The notes: a model not told the origin generated them from the sequence alone. 64,000 nt of DNA from Cervus elaphus (GCF_910594005.1 NC_057847.1:20248001-20312000), one strand, 5' to 3'; positions 10,541 to 22,732 are shown, counted from the stretch's first letter. Numbers and translations: made by a program.

Positions 10541-12479
10541 TGGTGGATCAGTGGCAGCATGTGTTAGCAGGAGCAGGAGATGCACTGGAAGGTTCCTAAG
10601 GTACCTGCTGAGGACCAAGCAAGTGGGGGACAGTTTTACCATGTGTAAGTCAAACTAGTGAGATGATTAATTTTGATAGATCAGAGTAGGTTTTTCTACA
10701 TGTCCTTGTAAAGAAGACAAAATTCTCAATAACATCTTCCAAGAATTCCAACACCAATTTTCATAAGGAAAATACATTATCTATCACTCAGTATAATTGA
10801 ATACTGTCATTTAGAAGCAAGCAGCAATGTAGATTGCCAAAACAACACGGCAGCATGTGTACTCGGGTTTTCTATAGTCTAGTTTCATCTTGGGATAGAT
10901 TTTAGAGTATCTACAAAAGAAGATAGACCCATTTCCTTCAGGTAATCCCCCTAAAATATTGCTTAAATAGTAAAACTTTCAATAAATACTATCAGTAAGT
11001 TCAAAGTTTAAAATCTAAATCTAAGTTGCTGGTTGAGTGAAGAGAACATATTTTAAGTGTTAGTCAAGATGGTGCTATAGGCTATAATTGTCAGAGATTA
11101 TAATAAGATAGGCAAAAATGATTACTCATTGATAGTGACAACGAATGCATCCACCTGACTATGTCTAGTCCCCTCCAATATTCAATATTTCAGGGGAAGA
11201 GTTCAAAATGTACTTAAATCCAAGTCCCAGACCTAACACAACAGGAACAGAGATCTTCATAACCCACTGCTTCGTATTAGGGAATATTGATTATACAGGC
11301 TTTGATTCCTCTCTCTAAAAGTACCCTTTAAGTTCCAAAGGGAAGGAAAAAAGAATAAAATGTGCCCAAACAATGATTAATAAGTGGATTAATTAGAGAG
11401 ATAATGGGTACAAATGATTAACAAAGCACTCTCATTTTAAGGAACATCTTGAGAAATCACATAATGGCTCCAATATGGAACTTTCCATTTGATTCTTCCA
11501 AGCATAATATTAACATAATGCTTTTAATTACCAGCATGGTAATATGAAAATGTGATTGTAACAATAGCTGAAGTCATCAGATTATTTTCCTCTCTGTTTT
11601 AATGGGGAGACATTTCCAACATTCAAAGTAGCGAAACTACGTAGGTTTATAATTGTACCATGTATGATTGCCAAAGCATAAGCTCTCTCAAGACCTTTAT
11701 TCAAAAGGCAGCTCACTGAAATGAGACCCTACCCCAAAGCAGAGCAGTGAAGGGTAAACGGCTCTCTGTGGAGCTAGAGAGGAAAAATCCTCACTGTGGA
11801 GTGGGAGGGCAGATGTCCCAGTTGGACCACTTACCCAAGAAACTGCACAGAGGGAAGTCCCCTATGGAGATCCTGAGAACAATAAAGTTGCTATAGGAGA
11901 AAATCAGTATTTGACAGTGAACTGCAGAGCCACCGCTGGATGAAGGAGCAATAATCCTCAGATGAGGAGGTCCACAAATTCACCACCACTTTCCAACAGG
12001 CAGAACGCCTCCTTCTGTACTCCTCACCACCCACCTCAACACACACACACACACCTACACCCACACACATTTGGGATAAGCAGGCCCAGCACATGGAATA
12101 TAAAAGTGGAGGAAGAAGAGGAAACACACTACATTCCCTTCAACTGAAAATAATTTTTACTCATCTTGGAAGTCAAGTGTGAGCTGAATGCTGGGATTTT
12201 GAAGAATTTTCAACAGCCATTGAAATAAATATAGCATTTGCTCCCCAAAGTAACCACAAATGATTATACCACTTGCTGTCAATTTTATATTATCTTCCCT
12301 ATCCACTGGTATATGCCAGCCAGGATGTGTTATTAGTGATCATAGAAAAAAGTCCCCTATTTTTACACTGCTGAGTTGGGATCTTGCATTTCTGTAAGGA
12401 TCTGACCCCCATCAGTAACTTGAACTTCAACAGATTGACCTGTAAGCCATTAAAGAAAAAAGTTGTGTAATAGAAAAAA
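10541..12479. other. Unassigned DNA, no gene seen
   Basis: No exon or known repeat was recognised over about 1.9 kb. It includes a short CA-rich microsatellite at 12042-12070. Confidence 0.45.
12042..12070. repeat. Interrupted (CA)n microsatellite
   Basis: A run of CA dinucleotides interrupted by 'ctacacc'. Short, but of the kind that varies in length between individuals. Confidence 0.85.
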
Positions 12480-12615
12480 CTATACTGATCTAGCTATCAG
12501 TGTGACTAGCTTATACCAACTGTATGATTTCAAGCAAGTTTCTCTCTTTTTTTTTGAACACCTGAGTTTTAATTTTCCAAAATTTAAAATAGGGTTCATA
12601 ATACTTATCTAAAAG
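12480..12615 (+). mobile_element. MIR-like fragment
   Basis: The order 'gtgactagcttataccaactg', 'gatttcaagcaagtttctc', 'cacctgagttttaattttcc', 'aaaatagggttcataatac' resembles MIR: the 'soon after loss of the core, then cctcagtttcc, then aaaatggggataata' pattern. It is diverged. Confidence 0.5.
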
Positions 12616-12647
12616 TAAGCACTCAAGCTCAAGAAATGTTTGTTTTC

Positions 12648-12760
12648 ATATATGTATGACTGAGTCCCTTCACTGTTCACCGAAAACTACCCCATTGTTA
12701 ATCAGCTGTACCCCAATACAAAATAAAAAGTTTAAAGTTTAGAGGGAAAAAGAAATGTTT
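12648..12760 (+). mobile_element. L1 3'-end fragment (older artiodactyl type)
   Basis: 'gtatgactgagtcccttcac', 'gttaatcagctgtacccc' and 'aatacaaaataaaaagttt' are the terminal words of the L1 3' untranslated region found in artiodactyls. The A-rich tail lies at the right. Confidence 0.7.
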
Positions 12761-13734
12761 ATTTTCATCTCATTCATATCCTCAACCTGCAGGTCAATTT
12801 TGAATGCTGTTTTGGTTTTATTTTTTTTTTCAAACAATGGACATGCAATTCATTAATCCCTGTGAATTTATATTTTTTTATTGAATTCTCTTCTTTTAAA
12901 ATCATGCTAAAGAAGTGAACAGCTCATTGCCCTCTAGGATTTTTTTTCTTTCATTTTGCATCTTTAAATGATACTTAATTGTTTAGACAGCTATTGTACT
13001 AAAAATCTAGGGTGTGTGTGAATTTAGAGCCCCAATCCACCTTAGCTTGTTAAATCTGTGCCTTTAACAGCTTTTACAAAGCAGGCATACCAACATGACC
13101 GAGTTGTATGCCTTCCCTGTGTGCATATTTGTCTTCCTTCATTATTATTTGAGTTAGTCTCTTTAATTTTTTTAAGACGAGAATATGTTTGCATTTGGCC
13201 TAATTCAGTTATAATAAATTCTTGCTCTATCCCATGACAGTTTTTCTTAGCTGTCATATAAATGTCCTGTATCCTGTCAAATTTGCAATTTAAATATTTG
13301 GACTTTTTGTCTTACTTTCTTATGGCTTATCTTCTAGGTTTTGGTGATGATTGTACCCTGACCCTCAAAGGCTCTAATTTGAATGCCCCTAGTAATGGAT
13401 TTATAGGAGGCTGCTATAATTGTCCACAACAGTGCCTAGAGTCTTTAAAATAGTTCCCTTGGCAAATTCTATCTATAAATATTTTGCTAGAAGGGTAAGT
13501 CAACATGTTGAAACAGCCTTCTTCAGAAAGAACCTGAGTAGATTATGGAGTAGAATAGAAATACTGCTACCCAAAGCATTTTTCATTCCCACAAAAACTA
13601 TAGCGTGGTTTCAATGTTCAGTGACTGACTTTGTTTAGGGAAGAGATACAGGGAAAGGAAACAAATTTTCAGGTAATCTTCTGGAATCTAAAGCCTTCCT
13701 CCAACTTTACATAAACATAGACAACTCTGGATCA
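12761..13734. other. Unassigned AT-rich DNA, no gene seen
   Basis: Small open frames at 13042-13638 on both strands lack any domain or similarity I recognise. Confidence 0.4.
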
Positions 13735-13945
13735 CATCTCTTGAAAGTCCCTTTCAATATACCTTGACCTTGGGTAAGTTTCATTAGTAAGTTACCTCTG
13801 TGTTTCAGTTTCCTCATTTGTAAAGTGAAGATGATCACAGAAATCTCTTTCCTAAGATTCTTCTGAGGATCAAGTGAGATTATACACTAAAAATGCTTAA
13901 AATAACCCCAGCCCTCAGTAGGCACTCAGCAAGTGTTAGTTGTAA
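13735..13945 (+). mobile_element. MIR SINE
   Basis: 'accttgggtaagtttcatta', 'tgtttcagtttcctcatttg', 'aaagtgaagatgatcac', 'gaggatcaagtgagattata' and 'cagtaggcactcagcaagtg' give the full MIR order. It is ancient and tRNA-derived. Confidence 0.8.
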
Positions 13946-14508
13946 TTTTACTCCTTCTACCACCAATTCAGTAACTCCTTCATCACCTCCATACTCTATC
14001 TAGTGGGGCAAGGAGGACAGAGTACCAAAGCCAGGGAGGGAAGACCATTCCTATTCTCGGGTTCACTCAACTAGTTGAGCATCTCATCAATGCAAACTTT
14101 AGATCTTTTGTTCCAGTTCATAACCCTCTGTCCCCTACTACTCCATAGACTCCCCATACATCTCCTGAACCTTACTGTAGTGAACAAGATCACAAATGAA
14201 ACATGCTAGTTTTACTTTCCCACTTATTATTACTGTCACAGGGAACAAGCCACAAGTTAGGAAGAATCCGAGCTAAGAGGAAGCAAGCTAAGGGTATGTA
14301 AGATTAATAGCAATTGAAAAAGCAACTTCCAGTACAGGCCTTCCTCAAGTTTCCAGCGTTCTCTACTCTGTGACCCTCTTTTTGTAATAGCCATGAAAAT
14401 ATCCGAGAGATTTATTAGGAAGCCAAATAGATGCTCTGGTCATTAAAAGAGCAGCATACAATTCCCAGCTGTAACCACCATTAACTGAAAATGATTTCCC
14501 TACACGGA
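13946..14508. other. Unassigned DNA, no gene seen
   Basis: No recognised repeat or exon. Confidence 0.4.
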
Positions 14509-14518
14509 CCTGTTCAAT

Positions 14519-14736
14519 GTGTCCACCGCTGTGCTCAGCTGCATCTGTTCCTTTGTGACTCCAGGAACTGTAGCCCACCAGTCTCCTCTGTCCAGGGAAT
14601 TTTCTAGGCAAGAATATTGCAGGAATTGCCATGTCCTACTCCAGGGTATCTTCTCAATCCAGGGATCAGATCTGTGTCTTCTGCATCTCCTGCATTGGCA
14701 GGCAGATTCTTTACCTACTGAGTAACCTAGGAAGCC
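14519..14736 (-). mobile_element. Bov-tA SINE (minus) with 10-bp duplication
   Basis: It starts 'tgtccaccgctgtgctcagc' and ends in the antisense tRNA-derived part 'taacctaggaagcccc'. Exact target-site duplications cctgttcaat lie at 14509-14518 and 14737-14746. Confidence 0.92.
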
Positions 14737-14829
14737 CCTGTTCAATAAAAACATATTTAATAACTATTAAATGTACTGAAGTATGAAATAACAAAATACA
14801 GTAATTTGCCTTCAAGTAGCTTATTATCT

Positions 14830-15045
14830 GAGCTTTCCTGGTGGCTCAAATGGTAAAGAATCCACCTGCCATGCAGGAGACCTGAGTTCAACCCCTGGGT
14901 TGCAAAGATCCCCTGAAGAAGGGAATGGCAACCCACTCCAGTATTCTTGCCTGGAGAATCCCATGGATAGAGGAGTCTGGTGGGCTACAGTCCACAGGGT
15001 CACAAAGAGTCGGCCATGAGTGATCGAGGAACACTTTCACTTTCG
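14830..15045 (+). mobile_element. Bov-tA SINE (plus) with 11-bp duplication
   Basis: Complete from 'gagctttcctggtggctc' to 'cggccatgagtgatcgagg' and a short ctttcac-like tail. The flanking 11-mers gcttattatct (14819-14829) and gcttactatct (15046-15056) differ at one base. Confidence 0.92.
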
Positions 15046-15056
15046 GCTTACTATCT

Positions 15057-15771
15057 AATAGGGGCAATAAGCTATGTGTACAAATAGACATTATATAAGA
15101 CAGAAAATATTAAGAGCTGTGGCCAACACATAACTAAAAATCTCACAGGCAAAAACTGAGAAGTGTAGTCCATGAAATTCAATTTTTGCCTCAGAATGTC
15201 TACTAAAATAGCTACTTCATATTCAAGTAAAATTTGACTAAGCACATAGTCTGAGCAAGGGCCTGTTCTGGTTTCTACATTAGATGCAAAGGTCAGCAGG
15301 AACCTATAATCTTGTTGATGATATAAGATGTGCAGACATATGATCATATAAAAGGCTGAATGGTAAAAGGAGCATGGGAACACACAGCAGAAAGTATTTT
15401 CGGGAGGGGGTTGTGGGTGACATGGATGAAGACAACACCTCCCCAGTCCAAGGCCACTCTTGGGGCTCAGGTGGTCTCCTGCCATTGAAGCAGAGCAATA
15501 CCCTATGATCCTTCTGCCCATGTCATCTACCTGCCTTTTGTTTATAGAAAAATTTAGTTAAAGAGTAAGTTCAATCAGAGAAGTGAGAACATGCAAAAAC
15601 AAAGGAAAAAGGTCAAGGGAGACCAAAGAATAATAATGTTCTCATTAAGCATAGGCAAGGACCTTTATTTATAGTTGCTCCTCAAGGGCTATATAGATAA
15701 TATTCTGAGCCATATCTTATGAGTTCTCTCATAGATACTGAAACTCTCATCAGGTAGAGAAGTTAACTGCA
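15057..15771. other. Unassigned DNA, no gene seen
   Basis: A 149-residue minus-strand frame (15072-15521) crosses this stretch but has no recognisable domain and no support as an exon. Confidence 0.4.
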
Positions 15772-16147
15772 TGAGGACCAAACTATAGCCATGACAGAAG
15801 CTGCCACAGTTCTCAGAACTGTCCGCAAAGAAATGGAAACAAACTGATCCTGGAACTAAAGATGAACTGCACCTAAAACAACCAAGATGATGCTAGTCAG
15901 ACCACGGATGACCAATCTGGAGATGACTGTCAGCACTGTTTCTGCATGTAGCCCCCTATCTGTAAAAAGCCCTCACCTGCTGCTTGGGAGATGGGGGGTG
16001 GAGAGGGAGTCAGCCTTTGGACAGATGTCCACCCTACACCCCACCCAGTTGCCCACATCTGAAATAAACTAAACTTTCCTTTCCACCAACTGGCCTGTTT
16101 ATTGGCTTTTGAGCAGCAAGCAACCAGACCCCCCACCTTTTGGTAAC
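15772..16147 (+). mobile_element. LTR (solo) of an endogenous retrovirus
   Basis: The TATA-like 'ctgtaaaaagccctcacc' is followed about 100 bp later by 'catctgaaataaactaaac' (AATAAA at 16063-16068), a GT/T-rich stretch and a 3' end 'ttttggtaaca'. This is the R-U5 layout of a class I LTR. No gag, pol or env sequence adjoins it. The left boundary is uncertain and no target-site duplication was settled. Confidence 0.6.
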
Positions 16148-16179
16148 ACCATCACTTTGCAGTTGTCTTCTTACTTTTT

Positions 16180-16690
16180 CGCTTTCCCCTGACAGCCTCT
16201 CCCTGACAGCCTCTCTTACATTGTGGCCAGGATGATTTTAAAATGTAAAATCAGATCATAGTTCTTCCTTTTCTTTGGCTCTTTGAAATCCTCTGACCCC
16301 ACATCACCCTAGAGTCAGACACAGTGCCAGGACCTATAGACTCCCGGGGTTGCTAGGCCCACCTACTTCTGTCTGCTCGGTTCACACCACTTGTTGACTC
16401 CACTCTACCTAGACTGGCTCCTGGCTGGGCCTTGGCCATGTCAAGTCTGTTTTCTTCTCAGCATCTTTTACTTAGTTTCCTAGATCCCTCTTCTCCATAC
16501 TCTGATCATTGGTCATGCCCAGATTCTAGCCTCTTGAAAACTCCTCCTCTGCCCCAACCTGGTAGTATGTTCCTGCCAGAGTTATTCCTCCTATACCTGA
16601 GTGATAGCTGTGAACTCCACCTGCTTTTCTGGTGCTATCAAAACTGTGATCTCCCTTTACTGTCCCTGAAATAGCTCTCAGAATAGGTTT
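16180..16690 (+). mobile_element. L2-like fragment (plus)
   Basis: The order 'ttgtggccaggatgatttta', 'aaaatcagatcatagttcttcc', 'ctttgaaatcctctgac' and 'gttattcctcctatacctgag' resembles the L2 3' region in sense. It is strongly diverged. Confidence 0.4.
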
Positions 16691-16794
16691 CTTAAGTCTC
16701 TTCTTGGGGGCAAAGTAGCCCCATGTACCCTTATTGAGGCACTGAATTAGATAATGTATTGATCAAAGTGCGGTGACAAAGTGGTATGTGTGAA

Positions 16795-16885
16795 ACACAT
16801 GCTCCACTTCCAATGCTTTCCATCCTTACAAGTGTGATTTCAATCAAGTTGCTTAACTTCTGAGTCTTCATTTGGAAGGATCTCT
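16795..16885 (+). mobile_element. MIR-like fragment
   Basis: 'gtgatttcaatcaagttgc' followed by 'ttaacttctgagtcttcattt' is the central MIR segment. Confidence 0.45.
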
Positions 16886-16917
16886 ATTGTTACTCCTAGG
16901 TTTAACCTTCTTTACTT

Positions 16918-17110
16918 CTCCATTTCTTCATCCCACGTGTACTTATTGAGAGCCTATTTTATGCATGGTACTATACTGGCCCCAAGGACTAAACTATGAA
17001 TAAGACAGACATTTATGCCTTTAGGAACTAAATCTGAGCACCAGGAAATAGACATTAAGTAGTTTATCTCACATACTGATGGAATGATCTCTCTCCCAGA
17101 CACTTGATTG
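16918..17110 (-). mobile_element. L2 3'-end fragment (antisense)
   Basis: 'tgtacttattgagagcctattt', 'tgcatggtactatactgg' and 'gaataagacagacatttatg' follow the antisense L2 tail order. Confidence 0.5.
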
Positions 17111-18068
17111 GAGTACGTCCCAGATGGGGAAGAAGACAGATTGGGGGTTTTTTCCAAATCCTATTTGAGACCAGAGAAAAAGAACATCTTTCCCAGGAAT
17201 TTTAAATGGTTCAAGGTACAGTGAATATTGTCATTTCAAAGTATCCATTGTTAGCTGTTTGCTTATTTGTTTGTTTTCCTAAAAAGCAGATGGCTCTGTT
17301 GTTTGAAAAGGTACATTAATGGGTCCTGCTTCTTAAGTCCTCATTATGGACTAATAAGCTCTGACCACAGTCTATAAGCAGTAGAGCTCAACAAAACAAA
17401 ATAAATTCTATCTGCATGAACTGTCATCTCTCATCTCCACTAAGGAGAGTATAAACTGTACAGATTAAGTTAGATTTAGAAAAAGTTTTTATTACTTAAT
17501 AAGGATCTAAGCTAAGTCTATGAGAATTATTGTTTTCCCTGGAGGGTATGTATGTAAAATGTTTTAGCAATTTCTACCAAGAGATTTAAGAAAGAAAGAG
17601 GAAACATACCTTCACTTTATAGGAGTAGAAAGTTTGCTAAGGTTAGCTACCTCGAAATTAAAAACCCTGTCTAGGTGGTCTTACAAAATGCCTTCATTGT
17701 TTTATCTTGGAACTCAGATTTTAAGAAATATTGCATTGTGGTTAATTTCAGGCCTTTGCTAAACCTTCAAAATAGAGAGGCATGAATTATAAAGCATGAT
17801 CAACCCTTCTGAGTAGGGAGCTGAACAAACAAATCAAGATTTACTCCAGGTAGTCTGAAGAGAAGTTCTTACTCTTAAAGATGTGAAAGAGGACCTACCT
17901 AGAGAGTGGGGAAAGTAGTTAGAAACTAAGATTGCCTGTAAGGAGGACCCATGTGAGATTCTTTCCCTTGAACTTTCGGATCAGTGGTATTTCACATAGT
18001 TTCGAGATGTCTTTCTCCTACACTATAATTTCCTCTGGTAATCTAGCACTTCAGTCAAGCGTGCTACA
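17111..18068. other. Unassigned DNA, no gene seen
   Basis: No recognised exon or repeat. Confidence 0.4.
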
Positions 18069-18222
18069 CATGGGCAGCCTTTTGTTAGTTGGATTGTGGG
18101 TAACAGGTCAATAAAGAGAACTGTGGCCTTTCTCACATCACCTCCCATGGGCAGCCTTTTGTTAGTTGGATTGTGGGTAACAGGTCAATAAAGAGAACTG
18201 TGGCCTTTCTCACATCACCTCC
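18069..18222. repeat. Perfect 77-bp tandem duplication
   Basis: The 77-nt unit at 18069-18145 is repeated without a single difference at 18146-18222. The unit starts 'catgggcagccttttg' and ends 'ctcacatcacctcc'. It belongs to no repeat family I recognise. Identity of the copies points to a very recent event, a population variant, or an assembly artefact. Confidence 0.97.
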
Positions 18223-19572
18223 TGCTGAGGCTGGAAGCAAATACTGAAAAAGACAGTGGATCCAAAGTCCCACAAGGGGAGGCAAAGCAAATAATATTTA
18301 CAGCATTGCTGAGAGGAGAAAGAGGAGCCCTTGATGTGGAAAAGTAGATGCCAAGTGAGTGAATTCAAAATGGCCAGGAGCCAAACACTCCTTTCCCCCA
18401 AGCATATCAGAGGAAGGAGATTCTCAAAGGGATGAAAATGGCATTTGGATACAAACATGTACACAAAATTACAATTGTGGTGGGTGTTCCCAGGGAAAGC
18501 TGCAGAGACTAAGAAAACAAAGGAGAAACTTAATTCCCAAGGGTTTTGAAGACTGAGTGGGATTTATCAAGGTGAAGGGGAGCCCACCCAGCGAATCCTT
18601 GGCAAAAGCAGAGGGGCATCCAAAAATTGAAGAAAGGCCAACATGGCTGAACCCTCACCCTAAGACACAATGAGGCTGGTGAAGGAATGGAGGGCATTTT
18701 TTTTTTTAATATTGAATTTTGTCCTAAAGCAAGAAGGTTGAACATTTCTTAGGACCCTAAATCTAAGTGCCAGAACCAGAGGAAGTAATAAATTAGTGCT
18801 ATAACTTGCAAGAGCAGGAAAGCATAGTCCAAAAACTGTTTATTGGAGCAGGTATACTCCAAGGATGATCATGAAGGACTAATAGGACAGATCAAGAGAA
18901 TGAAACAGGGTTTCTAGACAAGAAGAAAAGAATATTCAAAGTCCAGAAGTTGAGAATGATTCTTTATAATTACAGGAAGTAGCTAAACCTATCTGTAAGG
19001 ACTAACTCAATTTTTTCTCTCCCATAGAAAAGATTATTTCCACTTGCAAAATATCTCCATTTCAATTTTTTTCTTGGCAGTAATATGTGAAATTCAATAT
19101 TTTAAGACAAGATGAGCTTTAATTTTAACTGACAACTACACTGCAGGACAATTCTTATTGTTATCGTTCAACTGCTAAAACTCCTTCATGCTAAAATTTT
19201 ACTAATTTAATCTAAAATAATTTTTCAAGGAATTAGATATTTTCCTTAACTACACCTACATCATATGTGTATACACACAACATACAAACCCTAATTCCTG
19301 GTTACCTGCCTAGGTTAGTGGACCACCTGTAGTGTTTACAAGCAATTGAAGTGATATTTGTCAAGTCAAAATTTTGTTCTAGATCACTTTTATTCAGAAA
19401 AATAATTCTCTTGGTTGGAATGCTTTGAGCTGCAAATGACATAAAAAGTAATTCTAAGTCATTTAATCAATAATGGGTGTACAGTTGTACACAGCAAGGC
19501 AGGTGGTTCCAGAATTGAAAGTTTACAGGTTCAGTGATCCTAGTAAGGGTCTGGGTGCTCCCCATCTTTCTG
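18223..19572. other. Unassigned DNA, no gene seen
   Basis: A T10 run at 18700-18709 and AT-rich sequence around 19000-19300. No exon or repeat assigned. Confidence 0.4.
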
Positions 19573-19573
19573 C

Positions 19574-19892
19574 CCAACCAGTCCATCCTAAAGGAAATCA
19601 GCCCTGAGTATTCATTGGAAGGACTGATGCTGAAGCTGAAACTTCTATACTTAGGCCACCTGATGCAAAGAACTGACTCATGGGAAAAGACCCTGATGCT
19701 GGGAAAGATTGAAGGCGAGAGGAGAAGGGGACGACAGAGGATGAGATGGTTGGATGGCATCACCGACTCAATGGGCAAGAGTTTGAGTAAACTCCGTGAG
19801 TTGGTGATGGACAGGGAGGCCTGGCATGCTGCAGTCCATGGGGTTGCAAAGGATCAGACTCGACTGAGCAACGGAACTGAAGTGAACTGAAC
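19574..19892 (+). mobile_element. BovB LINE 3' end (plus), 5'-truncated
   Basis: Starts at 'caaccagtccatcctaaagg' and ends 'gaactgaagtgaactgaac'. It covers the last 320 bp of BovB. A 118-residue frame across it (19534-19890) reads the ORF2 tail (CHLMQRTDSWEKTLMLGK-like, then ELVMDREAWHAAVHG), which is the C-terminal end of the BovB protein. Confidence 0.93.
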
Positions 19893-20810
19893 GCACAGTA
19901 TGTCAGCGACGTCACCCTCCTGGTTGCAAGGTGGTGACAGCAGCTCTGAATGCCAAACAGTCATATCTGTGCCTATCCTGGGAGAGGGAGGCTTCTTTTA
20001 TAAAATCTCTCTTCATTGGAAAGGAAAAGTCTCCCCAGAACTCTCTGGAGGCAATCTTCCCCTCAGGCCTCACTGGTTACATCTAGGTCACAGGTACATG
20101 AATAAAGCAATCACTAGGAAGATGAATAGAATGAAAATGGTTTGCAAGACAAATTGTGATTTATGCCCCAAGGCATTATGAGTTGTACCTTTCCTAAGCA
20201 GAGAGGAAGGTGAATGCTGAAATACACCTGGAGATCTCCTAAAGGGGAATAAAGAGGGGAAGGCAAGAAAAGGTAAGACAAAGGGCAGAGAATGAATATT
20301 TCTGAAATCAGAGGACCTGTTTTAAAAGAGGAAAGCATAGCCTAGGAAAACCACAGGAGGGTGCTTGGGCTTGAAGGGCAAGAGGAGAGAGTAGGGACCA
20401 AAAGCAGAAGAAGGAGGTTCTATTGTTGCCCCGCACCCCCTGAAGTCTTTAAAAGCTAGCCTGAGGCAACCCCACTATTAAGGAGCCAGAAAATCACCTT
20501 GACTTTGCTCTTTTGTTGAAGTTTCCCATTGGCCAACATTACCTGGAAGTCAGCAAATAGTTCACACAGCAGAGTCTCCTGTGGCAGAGTGAGGGGAATG
20601 GGGCAGAGTTGGTTTGCATGTGCAAATCTAGCACAATCAATACACTCATTGATTAAAACCATTTTCACTGTCATTTCATTACAAATAACAAAACATACAC
20701 ATTTACAACCAAAAAAATAAAAGATTGCTGCTTTTAATTCAGTAAAATAAAGAGTTGTGCTCTTTCCCTTTCTCTTCCTCTCAAAGCATATACAAATCCA
20801 CTGTTTTTCT
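19893..20810. other. Unassigned DNA, no gene seen
   Basis: No repeat or exon recognised. Short frames on both strands are taken as chance. Confidence 0.4.
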
Positions 20811-20854
20811 CAGTTAGTAACTTTTTTTTTTTTTCAGTCTGACCAGTTAGTAAC
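20811..20854 (-). mobile_element. Minimal retro-insertion: T13 plus 9 nt between 11-bp duplications
   Basis: cagttagtaac at 20811-20821 and again at 20844-20854 flank a 22-nt insert made of T13 and cagtctgac. Read on the minus strand this is a 9-nt body, a poly(A) tail and a target-site duplication, which is the layout left by target-primed reverse transcription. The body is too short to name a source. Confidence 0.6.
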
Positions 20855-20865
20855 ATGTTACTAAC
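20846..20865. repeat. Perfect 20-bp palindrome
   Basis: GTTAGTAACATGTTACTAAC reads the same on both strands. It overlaps the right copy of the 11-bp duplication, so half of it predates the insertion. Confidence 0.95.
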
Positions 20866-21303
20866 CATTGACAGTAGTTAAGCACACAGATACAGCCTAA
20901 GAAAGGGGAACCCAGTACCTTCACTGTACATGATAGACAGAAAACCTTCACGGAGCTGAGTTGTGGGAAATGCGTCAGTTTCCCACAGTTTGGTGAAGGG
21001 ACAGTTTGATTAAGCTATTTCAGAGAATTTATATTTTGAAATGGTTCTCAAAGCCTTTTTTAAAAATTAAATAATTCTAACCTACACAGACCAATATTCT
21101 CATTTTGCCTCCCTGGATTTTGTCCCAATTTCTTTACAAGATCCCCTAGCATTCTTTAGATTAGTTCAGATTTTTCTAGCCTCTGATTCCTGCAGCATGA
21201 GGAGAGGGGAGGGAAAGGCAGGAAGGTATACATAAGTCACAGAAAAAACAAGTAAAAAATTTGAACATATTAATCTTCAGATTTTTAGTTTCTAATCTGA
21301 AAG
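20866..21303. other. Unassigned DNA, no gene seen
   Basis: No recognised feature. Confidence 0.4.
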
Positions 21304-21620
21304 AAAATTGAAAGTCACTCAGTAATGTCCAACTCTTTGTGACCCCATGGACTATACAGTCCATGAAATTCTCCAGGACAGATTACTGGAGTGGGTAGCC
21401 TTCCCTTTACTTCCAGGGAATCTTCCCAACCCAGGGATTGAACCCATGTCTCCCTCATTGTAGGTGGATTCTTTACCAGCTGAGCTACAAGGGAAGCCCG
21501 GGGATATTGGAGTGGGTAGCCAGTCCCTTCTCCAGTGGATCTTCCAGTCTCAGGAATTGAACCGGGGTTTTCTGCATTGCAGGCGGATTTTTTTTACCAA
21601 CTGAGCAATCAGGGAAACCC
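21304..21620 (-). mobile_element. Bov-tA SINE (minus) followed by a partial second unit
   Basis: A full minus copy (gaaagtcactcagtaatgtcc to gctacaagggaagccc, 21308-21499) is directly followed by a second antisense tRNA-related unit (gatattggagtgggtagcc to gcaatcagggaaacccc). This may be a dimer or two insertions. Confidence 0.88.
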
Positions 21621-22257
21621 CAGTTTCTAAGCTACACCCATCCAACTTTCCTTCTGTCCTTTGCTGCTCTGATAATAGAACAACAAACCATCTGAGGTCC
21701 ATTAACTATTGCACTTGGCTTTCAAGAGCCTCATTTTGTCTTGTTCCTGGCTGAACTACTAGAGCACATTCCAAATGCAGATATCAAGGTGCGTATACCA
21801 CGCTTAATCAATTAACTCTCTATTTTAAAACATGATGGTTTCAAGTGAAAGATCCAGAAACTGAATAAAATAGTTATGCAGGCCCTGTTATATGATACTA
21901 ATTGATTTCTAGTACCTATTCTAAGCCAAAGAAATTTAAATGGGTTAATTTGGAATAGCTGTTTGTACCACTTAATCTTTTCATGCCTGAAATACATACT
22001 TAATCTATGGCTAAGATTAAGAAATCCCTTTGAAATATTTGATATCAAGGAGAATAGAAAAGCTGGACTTTGTTTTAAGTAGCTAATTCCCTAATAGTTG
22101 AGTCTTGTTGCTAATAGAAAGGCAAGATAATTAGCTCACAAATATATGATCCACAAGAAAAAATACTTTTATCTGTTCTATTCACTAATGTACTTTCAGT
22201 GCTGAAAACTGGCCCAGTGTAAGTACTGAATTAATATATGCTGAATAATGAATGACT
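21621..22257. other. Unassigned DNA, no gene seen
   Basis: AT-rich. A 78-residue minus frame at 21812-22048 has no recognisable domain. Confidence 0.4.
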
Positions 22258-22264
22258 AGCTAAA

Positions 22265-22732
22265 ACAACAAAGGTCCATCTAGTCAAGGCTATGGTTTTT
22301 CTAGTAGTCATGTATGGATGTGAGAGTTGGACTATAAAGAAAGCTGAGCGCAGAAGAATTGATGCTTTTGAACTGTGGTGTTGGGGAAGACTCTTGAGAG
22401 TCCCTTGGACTGCAAGGAGATCCAACCAGTCCATTCTAAAGGAGATCAGTCCTGGGTATTCATTGGAAGGACTGATGGTGAAGCTGAAACGCTAATACTT
22501 TGGACACCCGATGCAAAGAACTGACTCATCTGAAAAGGCCCTGATGCTAGGAAAGATTGAGGGCAGGAAGAGAAGGGGACAACAGAGGATGAGATGGCTG
22601 GATGGAATCACTGACTCAACAGACATGAGACTGGGTAAACTCCTGGAGTTGGTAATGGACAGGGAGGCCTGGCGTGCTGCAGTTCACGGGGTGGCAAAGA
22701 GTTGGACAAGACTGAGTGACTGAACTGAACTG
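22265..22732 (+). mobile_element. BovB LINE 3' end (plus) with 7-bp duplication
   Basis: Starts at 'acaacaaaggtccatctag' within ORF2 and ends 'ctgaactgaactg'. The target-site duplications agctaaa lie at 22258-22264 and 22733-22739. Two open frames (22292-22495 and 22511-22723) read the C-terminal part of the BovB protein (CESWTIKKAERR, then ELVMDREAWRAAVHGVA) and are separated by a stop. Confidence 0.95.

Noticed and set aside
15072..15521. 149-residue open frame on the minus strand
   Set aside because: No recognisable domain and no repeat match, with an overlapping competitor in another frame. Its length is not unusual for AT-moderate mammalian DNA over 64 kb.
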